Assembly (NCBI RefSeq): GCF_025024155.1
Contig: NW_026251792.1
Coordinates: 62,001 to 126,000, forward strand
Source: Gamsiella multidivaricata
Taxonomy: Eukaryota > Mortierellomycota > Mortierellomycetes > Mortierellales > Mortierellaceae
DNA length: 64,000 nt
Reading direction: 5' to 3'
This document shows positions 31,201 to 43,112 of this stretch, in pieces. Numbering within the stretch: position 1 is the stretch's first letter; each line of letters opens with the position of its first letter. Under the pieces are notes generated by a model. It saw only the letters and a list, made by a program, of their open reading frames with translations, ran no database searches and was not told where the DNA came from. A program made the position numbers and the translations under genes.

Positions 31201-34200
31201 GGATGTGTATTTTCGGTTGATTGAGTCGATCGCTACCACAGAGTCACAGGTGTTCAGTAGATGTTGCTCTATTACATGTCAAGGATGATGGAGACCGTGC
31301 GTTAGAATAATGCACAACGGGAGACGAGCAAGGAATAAAGCTATAGCAAAAACTAGCCAAGTCGCCCATTCGCTAAGAATATTCAGGTTTCACGGCAATG
31401 CGACTGTTATGTCACACAGGATGATCGGTAGGGGTGGTAATGCTCATCCCTTTCTCCTCACTTCGGCTCAATCTTTTCAGCTGCGTCGGCATTCACCCAC
31501 CGACTCGTTTGCAAGCTGCAGCTCCGTATGATCGGACGGGCGTATGTTTGACCATTTATCTGTTCCAAGGAGAGGGAAAGAGGCGGACCAGGTTGAAAAG
31601 AATAAAAAAGTCGGCTAGATACAGTGCAGGACTTACCACTTTTGATGGCTTGAGCAGAGAAGAATAAAGGGAAGAGTTCGACAAAGGGTTTTGCGTGTGC
31701 GAACAGTAGGGATGGATGAGTGGAGGAGCAGAGGGGCAGCTGTGGGTGCAAATAGGAGGTATTTCCTAGCAGGGAAGAGATAAGGATGAAAAGAGGAATT
31801 GGTTCCTGGATCTGTTGTGAGACACAGCGTGTTTATCGCCAATGAAAGACTGTTTGAGGAATGAGTAGTTGGATGGTATGTTCTCTCGTAAAGATCGACA
31901 GATGGAAGAGATTAGGTGGGATCGGCGAGGAGGGAAGGGGAGGGAGAAGAAGGTGAGCAAAGAGAAGTCGAGCAGAAACGGAAGTAATGAAGAAGAAGAA
32001 AAAGAAAAAAAAGTGCGAAAGCAGAAAAAAATATCAGCACGCTTTTGCGAGATTGGACAAATAGAATGTCCGAAGAATTTAATATGAATGATGTATGAAT
32101 ACGAAGCATAAATTAGCCCTCGAGTCGTCTCCCTTCTGAATCCTCCTTCTCTTTCCTTTTTCTTCATGGATTGGGAGTGCGCGCGAAGCATCCATTGATC
32201 GTAACAATGCACACTTCCATCTGCACCAGCCTTCGCAATAACAAATGCTGTACAACCGCCCCTTTCATCCCCCCCTCCTCATCCCTTTTGTTGCCAGGCC
32301 CACAATGGACAGGAGGGCAATGCATCTCATGCACCAGCCTGCTAACAAACAAACAAGAAGCGCGTGTCCCATTTGTGTGCTCTACCCTAAGGTCTACCGC
32401 AGTGTACACTCGATGGCCAGGTCTACCCCACGCTCATTTGAAACCAACCCCGTTGAAGGAAGAGCAAGCAGAAAGAAAAGAGAAAGACCTGCAAATGCTT
32501 GCAATTAATATTTGCTGTTCTATATACTAAAACCCCAAGAAGTCGTAAGAAAGAAGCAAGAAAGGAATAACTTTCTGCGGATCAAGGTTGAACAGAATGC
32601 CGTCTGGTTTCCAGCCATTGCATTATGGTCAAAAACTTCCCGGCGCTCCTGTATTCTTCAAGACTGCATGCCGTCGATTTATGGACTTACCGAGATTCAA
32701 GATCGCCCACTGAACGATAGTTGTTATTCGAAGATATATATATATATATCCTTTGTTTACTGAGTCTGCCTTTTTTTTTTTCAATTGGCTAAGCAGCAAC
32801 ACAACCAAATGATTTGTGGCGAAAAAAAACGAGAATAATGCTACAAACGCGATGCGCTGCTTAATGAAGTCAATCTCGCTCTCCAGAATCTTGAGCTCAT
32901 CCAATCTTACCGTGAAAAGGATGTGGGGCGTTTGCCCCAAGAGGTATGAGAAAAAAGTGTTGATATTTGATCCTTCTGCATTTGACAGGCATGCAGACGC
33001 AGGCTAGGGTTGAGTTTTGGTTTGAACTTTGGTAAGAAGCAATTGGGTTAGCTATTCGGATATACCTTTGCCGGATTGGTTAGCAAAGTCAAGGCGGCGT
33101 GCATGTAAGAGGCAGATGACCAGCGGGAAAGGTGCCATGTCTCCTTCGCGGTCAGACACAAGAGGAGGAGCGCAAGGAAGGAGGATTGAGATTAATGGGG
33201 GGTTTTTCCTGCATGGGAAGGAAACTTGGGCAGGAAAAGTGGGGGCAGGCAAACTCTCAGATCCTCATATATCATCATCCTCCCCCTTAAAAAGTTTCTG
33301 CTCGCGTGGCAGGAGTGTTGCTTGCTGGGCCAGTCAGCTTTGTAATGTATCGTGCGTGAGAGGGAAGGGATCGGCATTTAGAAAATAATAATAATAAAAG
33401 GCTGCGTATTTGTTCCTCGTGGCGAAAGTAACTTCTGGTCCGCAACTATAATCTTCGAAGCAAAAAAACGTGGGTCGCATTTCTGTACTTCTATCCGAGT
33501 ACTAAGCCCTTTGTTTTGCCACCATCATCATCGCGTTCTGTCCCGCCCGTTCAGAGCACAAGCAAAATACTGTTCATGGAATACATACCTCTGTATTCCC
33601 CAATTAAAGAGATCTAGATGGTCTATTAAGTCTCATGTCATAGATGCGGTACATTGCAGAGGCGTGCGGCGAAAAATCACTGATCGGTACTCGTTGGCAT
33701 ATCCTCTTGTTCATGATGAATCACGATCATGGTTACCGATGGATATAGAGCACCATGTTCGGAAAGATCAGTTCGACGGTTGCGGACTCACCCTCTTCTG
33801 GAGGCAAGGCCCTCTTATTCTCCGACTGGCATTCGAGCACGTCTTCGCATTATATACCCCTGAATCCATTCCTTTGCCCAATTATGCGCATATTTATAAT
33901 TATAACGTTTGTCCCTACGTCCCCGCCAAGGAGGCATGTATAGACCCACCAACGATAGTTAAATTGTACCTGACAAAGAAATGCTCCCCTAATACGAACG
34001 CTATCCCCCCGGCTCTACATCGCTAAGAGTGTTGCAAAGCAGGGAGAGAAAATGGCAAAGCTGCTTCGATTGCCAACCCTATGGAGCAATGTCAGAGATG
34101 TTGTATTGAACAGAAATATTGAAATCACTAGCATTGTTCCACGGGGTCTATTCTGTGCGCATGAATAAAAGGTTTGACGCGAGTTAGCCTCAATCATAGA

Positions 34201-34990
34201 CGGAGATATATCAGGCTATCAATCACACCAGGCTTCGCGTTTTTGGCAGTGCATGCATGCATTGATGCCCATAAAAATCCGTGTCTTTTGGCAACTCTCC
34301 ATCGCTCCCTACCTTGCAATGCACCTTCATTTCACCAAAGCATACCTTTGACTTTATCAACCCTTCTCCTACGCATTCCCAACTTTCTCTATAGAACCGT
34401 GCTTCAATGTAAAATATGACTTTTATCCCTGACCCCGGATACTATACGAAGGCCCAGAATGTCCTACAAGTCCAAGCGGTTGTAGGACTATAAATGGTTC
34501 AATTCATATCCTTGGAGTCAGTCAGCCTTTTTCAGCTCTCCTTACCCGATTCTCTCCCGCTCCCCTTTTTTCCCGTTGAATACAGGTCTGCCAATTGGTG
34601 TTCATTCAGTTGACTTTTCCAAGAGGGATGGACTTCAAACAAATCAGGTTGCGCCTGCCCTGTCACTTTTTGCTCACACAGCTTAATAAAATAAAAAGCT
34701 GGAGTTGAAAAGCTCTGGTCCTGATATTCGAAGAGTTGAGTATCTCGTAAAACAGGATACATCACCAAAGTAGACAGCACCCGGATCAACCTCAATTTCA
34801 TGTGGCAGAGTGAGAAGGAGCTTGCGGACAAAATCCTTCCCGAGCTGTGCATAACATGCGTCCCGTTGTAGTACTCTCTCCCTCCCTCCCTCTCCCTCTC
34901 TCTTTCTCACGCGCCTTCTAATTTTTAGCTAGATAGTTATTCTCAAGACCCATAACTCATTACTTTATTGAAGGTCCAGAGACGAATCAT
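31201..34990. other. Gene-poor 3.8 kb
   Basis: No gene could be supported. Two places look weakly coding on the reverse strand: 32847-32905 (LKILESEIDFIKQRI) and 34530-34870 (two overlapping frames with protein-like composition). Other content is purine-rich sequence at 31870-32030, a (TA)n tract near 32735-32750 and A/T runs. Confidence 0.4.
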
Positions 34991-35914
34991 TTACAATTTC
35001 TTCTGAATGGGCAGGGAGTGGGTTGACGAGAATCCTGGGACATAGCTGTTTATTCCTTGCGAGGGTGCTGAAGACGGGGTTGATCCTGGTCCTGATGGTG
35101 GCTGTGCCGGACTCTCTTGCCATAGACCGTCCCTTTTCCAACCGCTTACTAGCACCTTGATCTAATGACACGAAGGTAAGAGAGGGGATAATAAATACGT
35201 GGTACCTGGCAGAACATACCCTCCCAGCCTTCCTCTCTTTGGCGTCGCTTCTTAAAAAAATAAAGTGAAAAAAAGAATGCCGCTTACCACCAGTGGCAAC
35301 GGAATCGGCTTCGAGAGTCGTTTCCGGTCATACACCAGACTGTCATATATTGCATCGTGGTTCTTTGGGTTGATGGCGCTCAGGGCTGGATTGTTGCTAT
35401 TGGCACTTGGGACCACATGCCACCTTCCTTTTGTCCATTGGTCTCTTGTCCGGTTCCAATGATCAAGACCAGTATTCGAGTCCGGTGACGAGGCTTCTGT
35501 GGACGAGCAGGTTTTATTCGCACTCCCTGAGTCCTGATCTGCTAGTGTCATTGCGGCCGCCTCTGTCTCAAGGCCTTGGTCCTGATTATCACCCTTTTCG
35601 GTATTATAGGTTATTCCGGTGTAGTAGCGTTGGTATTCTGGCGAACCCATACCGGCCATCGTGTCGAAAAAGGGATCCCCTGTAGCCCAGTCTGGTCGCT
35701 TGGATGGAGCTTCTGCTGTGGCTACTGATTTTGGTCCTTCTGTAGTTGATGCTCTCTCTGTTGGCAAGACCGATGCCGGTAATGACGATGACGGAGCTGT
35801 CGTTTCAGATAGGGCCGTTGAGCCGGGAATGGTACCACCTGCCTTGTCTGAGGTCGGGGCGGCGTGAGAAAATCTTTCAGGCTCCAAGGACGCTGCGGTC
35901 CCGTTCTTTTCCAT
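34991..35914 (-). CDS. Gag1-like clamp domain protein (DUF4050 family)
   Basis: Two exons, 35914-35288 and 35161-34991, with a 126-nt GT-AG intron, give 265 residues. The domain is split by the intron: exon 1 ends DAIYDSLVYDRKRLSKPIP and LPLV, and exon 2 starts IKVLVSGWKRDGLWQ. This W...GLW ending and the preceding HWNRTRDQWTKGRW motif match the fungal Gag1-like clamp family. The N-terminal 85 residues are Ser/Ala/Thr-rich and likely disordered. Molecular role is poorly known in the family. Reading exon 1 through the intron adds a false hydrophobic tail. It is divergent from the Lines-like gene, with ATGs 275 bases apart. Confidence 0.8.
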
Positions 35915-36188
35915 GGTTACGCCGCCGCTCTTTTGTTTCGTTTAAACAGAGACGGTGTTCTTCGAGGTTGGCTGAGTTCCTGAATGCGCTCCAGTTAGAG
36001 ACTGCTGACAAGAGGTAGAGGGGTCTTTGAGAGTGTCCTTGTTTTTTTTTTTTATCGTCCCTTAAAAAAAAAAAAGACGAGCTGAAGCAAGCCACTTGGG
36101 CAAAGGGCATAATGAGCTCCCTTGCTCACTTTTCCTCACACTGGTGTCGTTGTTGGTATCTTTTACGGGAAGACTGGAAGTCTCGCGA
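35915..36188. promoter_or_regulatory. Compact divergent promoter
   Basis: 274 bases between the starts of the Gag1-like and Lines-like genes contain two poly-A/T runs near 36043-36074; both genes must be driven from here unless they have distant leaders. Confidence 0.5.
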
Positions 36189-38209
36189 ATGAATGAATGT
36201 CTGGAATCACTCAATGAGATCCGAACCTGCGATGTGCACGAACGGATCCGCAAGGTGAGACTCAGCGCAATACTAGAGAACGCATGCTCGTGGAACATAG
36301 CCATTGACACTGATAGCCATGTTATTCTTCTGACCTTTTGCATGAACACCGGATATCAGTTGCTTGACCAAGGTGACCCAACGGGACTACTAGCCTTACT
36401 CTCTCACGTCCAATTGACCGAACATGGAGAGCTTCAGCTGTCGCTCTTACGTGATATCGATATGGCGGTATGAAACTGACTTCGTGACCAATACGTGAAC
36501 CATTGGTAGCGAACTCCAGCAAGAAGTAACTCTTACTAATTGGCACCTAATTTTCTCCGATGATTTCTTATGGCCTTGCCTGCTACGCTAGAGTCGGCTC
36601 ATGGAACTGACAGATGTATATCATCAATTTGTCGTCCAACGACTGATCAAGGCCCAATTGCTGCACTCAGAGCAGTGGTCGTCGATGGATCTACATGGAA
36701 ACGAACGCGTAATATTGCTTCACCAGCGTCTTAAGATGATCCGTGGACTGGTCCAGCGACTGGCCGACCCTCATGAAGACCTCTTGGGCCAGCAGAGAGG
36801 TATCTTGGAGCTATTTCATAGCCTGCTCAAGCATCATAGGCATTTGGTCCGTCGTGTGATGAACATGGAAAAGGATGATGACAACATCGCGGACGAAAAT
36901 CACGTCGCACCAATTATCCTGCACGAACTGGCACTATCCAGGTTTTGGAGATCGAGCTTCAATGGTCTCCTGAAATCAGCGGGATTACAGCACGTTCTTT
37001 TGATACTCCTTATCGACATCGAGAAAGTCCACAGTGAAAATTCAGGCAACGATCCATCGGTCAGGAAAAATCTTGAAATCTGCCACGCAGCCATCGTGGA
37101 TTCATTGGATCAGGTACGCTGATTTGCCCTATTTACAAAGGCGTCTGTTTTGCAAAGTATTATGTTCGTTGACGAATGAATGCCCATCTCCTTTCTTGCT
37201 TCTTTGTGTCGGCATCGATGTAGCTGCTGAATGTTTCTCAGTTTGCTCCGCAGGCTCACAGAAAACTGTTTGAATTGATATGCTTGATTCTTAAATCCTC
37301 CGCCCGGCCTTTATCAGGATTGCAGCAGGAGAACGACTTGGATCAAGCCCTGGAGCTACCCATCCACATCTTCACGTCCCTAGCACCGATAGCACACCAG
37401 CTCATGATCGCGCTGAGCGAACGGGACCCACATCTGGATTATTTTTCTAGAGGGACGACATTTATTTTGGGCAGTAGTCCGGCATACTCAAGTATCCAGC
37501 AGGAACCATTAAAGGCACTGGCCTTAAATCCAGAGGCAATCCGCCAGCTGGGTCATGTATTTTTGACCGCAGTACTATCGACTCTGGATATCCTTGCAGT
37601 TATGGACCGCCTGAGTAATGATATCTACGAATCCAGGGGCAGAGATCTCATTGACATACACGCATCGCAACTTCAGACGTCTTTACCAGCACTTTTATCG
37701 TTTATCGAGGATTGGACAGGACCCGTAACCTTGAGATACCTGCTGATGATTTATGGAGAAGATGATGCAGGCGTCTCTCGGCTTCTGAAGACTATGTCTC
37801 AGGTCCATCAAAGGCTGGACGACCTTCTACACTCCACACACGGTCACCATTCCGCATCATCACCGACACCCACTGCGCTGGAATATCTGGACAGGATATA
37901 CGAACACCTTCATCGTCATGTACACCCAGTCGAGGCCCTGTTTCTATTCCTGGAGACGATCGGGTACGATGGCCTGACACTACTGGACCTGCTACTCACA
38001 ATGGACGACCATGAGACTGGCGGTATGCTTGCGGCGGTGATGACAATACTGAGGAACTTTACAGAGCGAGAGCTGGATCAGCAGACCCTTGTCGCGCGAT
38101 GGCGGCAGGCAGTCACGGACGAGGATAAAAAGAGTATGACACAGTCTGTAGGCGGCAATGGTCCCATGGACAACGACCAGATCAAGCGACTTTCGCGAAG
38201 CGAATATAG

Positions 38210-38252
<43 letters not shown>

Positions 38253-38420
38253 ATGCCAAATACGAGAACCCAGTTGTTTAATGTCGATCTCTGCCTCACG
38301 CGTCTTGTTGGCCAGATTCGACGGTTGCACGAAAAGGATCTATTCCCGTACAACCCTCGAGCACTTCTGATCGTTCTCGATCGGACGCGGGATGTGCTAT
38401 TGTCGATTATCAGCCAGTGA
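36189..38420 (+). CDS. Lines (LINS1)-like protein
   Basis: Three exons, 36189-36467, 36592-37113 and 37224-38420, join in phase to 665 residues. Helical and leucine-rich throughout. The C-terminal third contains YDGLTLLDLLLTMDDHETGG followed by MLAAVMTILRNF, which corresponds to the conserved Lines segment for hydrophobic-Asp-hydrophobic-Leu and a long helix ending in RNF/W. The last 90 residues contain an Asp-Asn repeat (encoded by GACAAC units near 38211-38250) and a final helical Lines-C-like part (LVGQIRRLHEKDLFPYNPRA). The animal homologue is linked to neurodevelopment; the molecular function is unknown. The alternative of another helical-repeat family is not excluded. Start chosen at ATGAATGAATG, first in-frame ATG. 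Confidence 0.7.
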
Positions 38421-38976
38421 ATAGCAGTGTCATTTCCTGAACACCCGAGGAGGGTGTTTTATTTATCAAGTAAAGTGTAAAGTATGGTCCGTGAAGAATG
38501 AATAATGGATAATAATAATAGTGAAACAACGAACAAACTGTACATGACAGAGACGGTAAAAAAAAAAAAAAAAAAAAAAAAAAGACAAAGATAAAGATAA
38601 AGATAAAGATAAAGGCAAAAGCAAAGGCAAAGGCAAAGGCGAAGACAAAGGCAAAGACAAAGGCAAAGACAAAGACAAAGGCAAAGACAAAGGCAAAGAC
38701 AAAGGCAAAGACAAAGGCAAAGGCAAAGGCAAAGGCAAAGGCAAAGGCAAAGACAAAGACAAAGACAAAGACGAAGACAAAGACAAAGACAAAGACAAAG
38801 ACAAAGACAAAAAGACAAAGACAAAGACAAAGACAAAAACAAAGGTAAAGTATAAAGTATTAAAAGACAGCAGAACTGGATATCGTTCATCGGATCTCTG
38901 GGAGTTGGTATGGGTTAAAGTGGCCTCCTAGATAATTAAAACATCTTAGTGTAACAGTAACGGTCAGAGAGCTGTA
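38421..38976. other. Intergenic with A run and hexamer array
   Basis: Between the convergent Lines-like and GATA genes. Nearly half of it is simple sequence (see the repeat at 38558-38855). No gene. Confidence 0.6.
38558..38855 (+). repeat. Poly-A run followed by (AAAGRC)n hexanucleotide array
   Basis: A 26-base A run (38558-38583) runs into AAAGAT, AAAGGC and AAAGAC units to about 38855, some 45 copies. Variants are grouped: GAT first, then mainly GGC alternating with GAC, then GAC only. On the reverse strand it makes long Leu/Ser or Leu/Cys open frames, which are artefacts of the repeat. Confidence 0.92.
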
Positions 38977-41893
38977 TTATGCAAGCAAGTACGAAAGGGC
39001 AAGCTTGCGTCCTTCCGTAGACGCATCTTCACCCTGGTTTTCTTGATTGCCTGCTCCCGTAGAATCCGCAGCCAAACAAGAGACGCCTTCAGGCACTGGC
39101 GTTCCCTGTTCATTCAGGTTCCGAGCAGACTGGACTGTGCGCCGTCCATCCGTGGAGAGATGCAGCTGGTGCAAGTTATTCTTCTCGGCTTCGCACTCCA
39201 TTATTGATACAGCCTTTCCGGCATGCCCCTGCGATGATGGTTTTGGTACAGAGTCATCGTTAAATCCCATTTTCTGGTCTTCCAGATGGCCGCCTGCTGT
39301 AAGATGTAAGGCTTCGACCTCCCTCCTTGATTCTTCAATTGTCTGCTTGTCCTCATCCCTGGCTGCTGCCTCGGCATCTTCAGAGTTCAGGATCGAGGAA
39401 TTGTCGCGTCCTCTCTTGCGGGGTCCATTGGGCAGATCCAATGCTTGCGAAACTGTTATTGTCTCAAACCCTGTGCCTGCGCGATCCTCTGAAGTGGCAT
39501 CGGTCATCTGTGTATCCTCTGTATTGGCAGGTGGCTCTGCTTTCAAAGACAATTCTAATTTGTTCTTTGCCACCAGTGCAGCTTTGTTCCGCGACATTTT
39601 GCCCCAGACTATTGTTTACCATACGAAAAAAGCCAGCAGACCTCTTGGTGAGTACGGTGCACAATACCCATGCTCATCTCTCGTAATCCCGAAGTGCGAT
39701 GAATGCTTACTCAGCCCACACGCGTTGCAGAGCGTTCGAGGACCTAAAGGGAAAAAAAGTGCACTCCAGCACGTCAGCATCCTACAATACATGATCAATC
39801 GCAAACCGAGGAAGGAAGCTCAGCCTTATAAGTACCTAGAGGTCCTTTTCGCCACTCTGGTGTCTTGACAATGTTACAAGATGTACATCGCAGTTGATGT
39901 GGATTGAGAGCCTGCTATTAAAGATTGGAATATATGGTTAAGCAAAGGAGCAATTGTCCATGAAGAGCATATGAGTACGTGACTACAGAACCTTGACTAC
40001 CTCCTCCCAGTTCTCTCCATTGCTGTAGACATTAGTCAAAACGTCTTACCGTTTCCTCCTCAGCTGGTGCGTTTGGATCAACGTCAGATCGGCAACCCTA
40101 CCAATACGAACAACCAAGGAAATAAAATGGCAGACATAAATTAGTGCCTCCAATCAACACTCTTTTCACTTGCTCAATTTTGGATGCAAGTTTTCTGCTT
40201 GATACCATAAAGACTTTGCTCAAAATTTCAGCATTGTACAGGAGTCGATCGGTCGTGCCAACCTTGCCCTTGATCAAGCACTCCCGAATCTCGCTTGCAT
40301 ATTCGAAAATCTAAAAAAGCAAAAAGCACACAGCATCCGTCACGTTAGAAACCCAGTCATAGGATGGACCTCATCATGTTCTAAGACGTTGTTTCAAGAG
40401 CATACCATGCGATAGTTGATCCGCGAAAACGAATAGCGAGGGCCTGCTGTCCGTGGACTAAAAGGTGCACGAAAACCCGGCGACCCCATAGATCCACCAG
40501 CCATTGAAGGCTGTGGTTGCTGCATGTAAAATTGGTGCTGCCGATCCTGCCGATCCTGCATGCCGCTATCTACAGAGTCGCGATGGTCAAAGTCGCCGGC
40601 ATAGTTGACGGAGCCCTGATTACGCGGCAGTGGAATGTCAATAGCGGGGGTTGCATAGGGTGGCTGGTGATCAGGAGGGCCTTCCCACGTATCCACTGGT
40701 TGTCGTTGCTGTGGTACAGGTTGAAACAGTGGGTTGCGACTGTTGATGCTGCCGCTACTATTGTTGCGTTCATACGGACGAGCAGCATCTGGTAGGTCAC
40801 TGTTCCGTTTGTCCCAATATTGCGACGCCGGTTGTGTGGGGTGCGATGGTGCTATAATGTGTGCTGGGTCCAGCATCGTGTGCTGCGGTGCCTGTGATGG
40901 AGGGAATGGCGGGAAATCACCGCGGGACCGAAGATGCTCGTGGTATTCAGCTATCCTGTGATTTGATATCCTATTCCGGCTATCATAGCCCTGTTCGATC
41001 GGTGCCGCTGACGGACCCGCTGATTCGGGCGGCGCCGTTGCTGATGAAGATGCCATCCCAGGCGACCGCTGGGCCGGTCGATTCCTTGGACTGCCACGCT
41101 CTCGCAGATCGCTATATCCACGAGCGTCTCTCGGCTCACGGTAGTCTCGGTGGTCTTTCAATTCACCGCTGTGACCATTGATCTGGTATGGATGGAACTG
41201 GTGCTCATGAGGTGCGCGATAGGGCGAGTGCTCGAGCGTCCGCTGATGATGATATGGGGAGTAGCTATTACTCCCACGTTGCTCAAAAATAACACGTTGA
41301 CGGGAATCCTGTTCTACATCCGCTTCCTGAGAAAGTGGGTTAAGGATTCGCCTGTTCGCGTTGTCGTTTGTGGATTCGTAGGTATCTTCCATGTACGGCT
41401 GGGTCAGGAGCCCGCCATGTCCTTTAAAGGCATTGAATATTAAACTCGTTCCAGGACTGAAGTTCTGCACAGACGCCTCTGGATAATTGTACTTAAGATT
41501 GGGTAACCTCATCAGGAGTCGAGATTTGGAGGAACGGGATTCGAATGAACCATTGATGCCGTTGCCGATGACTTCCAACTCTTCGTCCTCGCCCTCGATC
41601 CTGGCCAGCGTCAGTTTTTTGCCGGCGTTGGGAAGCAAGTTGACATTGCGTTGCATCTCACATATATCCCGCTGTTGATGAGAGTATGGGTACTCGTGCT
41701 GCAGGTGAGGATAGTGAGCTTCCTGCTGCTGTTGCTGGTGCGGACGCTGGTGTTGATCGTGGTGCAGATGTTGTGGGTGCGCGTGTTGGAAAAGAGAATC
41801 TTTGGGTGGTAGAGGAGACGAGGGACGCTGTCTGTGTTCAATAGTATTAGCTGGTGTGTTGCCACTGTAGCTCACAGAATTGAAGGAGGACAT
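38977..41893 (-). CDS. GATA zinc-finger transcription factor (type IVb finger)
   Basis: Six exons, 41893-40406, 40310-40206, 40097-40050, 39914-39836, 39743-39711 and 39608-38977, close in phase to 794 residues. The finger is spread over three exons: CTSCNIVKTPEWRKGPL, then GPRTLCNACGL, then IWGKMSRNKAALVAK, giving Cys557-x2-Cys-x18-Cys-x2-Cys582, the IVb spacing shared with NsdD- and WC-2-type fungal factors. Before it is a conserved-looking helix block YRMIFEYASEIRECL and LYNAEILSKVF. The first 490 residues are Gln/His/Pro/Ser-rich and disordered; I see no PAS domain, which argues against WC-2. The tail is acidic. Exon 2 might extend to a later GTGAAA donor. Developmental regulation like NsdD is a guess. 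Confidence 0.85.
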
Positions 41894-43112
41894 TAAACGG
41901 TTGCATGCAACGTTCAAAGACCCAGACGAGGGAATTGAGAGATTGGCGGACTGTAGGTTTCTGGCTGTGCTTGGACCAAGGCGACAGGGACGGGCGCGGG
42001 TAGAATGGATAGGATAAGAGTGAGCGGGGTGGAGTGGGGTGGAGTGGAGTGGTATGAGCTACGAAAGGAGGAGAGTATAGATTGAAAAGGACATAAAAGG
42101 ACAGCGATTGTCGGAAAATAAAGAAAAAGAGGGATGCGGGGGTGCAATCAAAGAGGGAGGGTGGAGTAGAGCGGAGTCATGGAATGGAATGGGGTCTGTG
42201 ACCAGATTCGAGTGGGTGAGAATGAGGTGATGAGGTGATGAGGATGAAGGCGAAGGCGATGAAGACGACGAAGAAAAGAAAACAAGGGAGGAATGAAGCT
42301 GATAATGCTGATAACGGTGCTTCTTCTTTTGGTTCAATTGCTCGCATTATATTATAGACATCATAGACTACCTGCAGTACTCAGGGGATGCACCTGCACC
42401 TTCTCCGACAAGGAGTTGCTTTGCTTGGTATGTGGACCCGCCCTGACACCACTGTCACTAGACCTAGACTGGATGGACTTGCCCTGCACCATACCCACCC
42501 ATTGTTCATTGTGTATGAACAGAAATACACAAGAGGTACAGCAGCATAATTTGCATATGGCGTCATGACTGTCTACGTACATAGTCTATTGCTGTCTACG
42601 GTGGCCGATGTTATTAGGGGCTCTCATCAATACGAGTCATCGTCCCTCTTCTTCATCCACTCTCCCACATAAGAATCCAACAGCTATTGGCGTCCTGGGA
42701 ACAGAAGGAAAAAAGGAGGGATCGTTGACACAGTGACCCGTATTGACGGTCAATCTGCGCGGGACGAACGCTTACAGCAAACCCCCATTGTGGGAAGCCT
42801 GCGGGATGAGAGAGTGCTTACGAGAATGGGGTGATTGACACAGATTCCTCCTGTGTTACTCTTTCTTGTAATACTGGATCCTGATTAGCACAGGGAAGGC
42901 AAAAGAGATCCGCCCTAAAAAAAATAAAAATAAAAAATAAAAAAAGGCCTACTTTCGCTCTCGTTCAAAAGCATTCGTTCAGACATACAGATAGACTGTC
43001 CATAGGGCATGCACCTTTGAGATTGTCAGCATGAGGTTCCGGATTTTTATTGGAGTGCAATCATAATAAGGAGAGGAGAGTGTTCTATGCCCATGTGCTT
43101 CAGTCAAAAATC
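41894..43112. other. Intergenic 1.2 kb
   Basis: Upstream of the GATA factor. It has G-rich direct repeats GGGGTGGAGTG at about 42025-42052 and GATGAG repeats near 42220-42245, both purine-rich on the forward strand. From 42300 to 43110 no gene is seen; the 3' untranslated region of the ATP synthase gene is at the right end. Confidence 0.5.

Noticed and set aside
33511..34026. 171-codon forward frame
   Set aside because: No true ATG at its start, no domain, and composition like non-coding sequence.
35252..35287. Hydrophobic end (GILFFTLFF) of the Gag1-like protein
   Set aside because: It starts exactly at a GTAAGC donor; the true continuation IKVLVSGWKRDG is at 35161.
38459..38890. Leu/Cys- and Leu/Ser-rich reverse-strand frames, apparently membrane proteins
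   Set aside because: They are pure translations of the hexanucleotide array.
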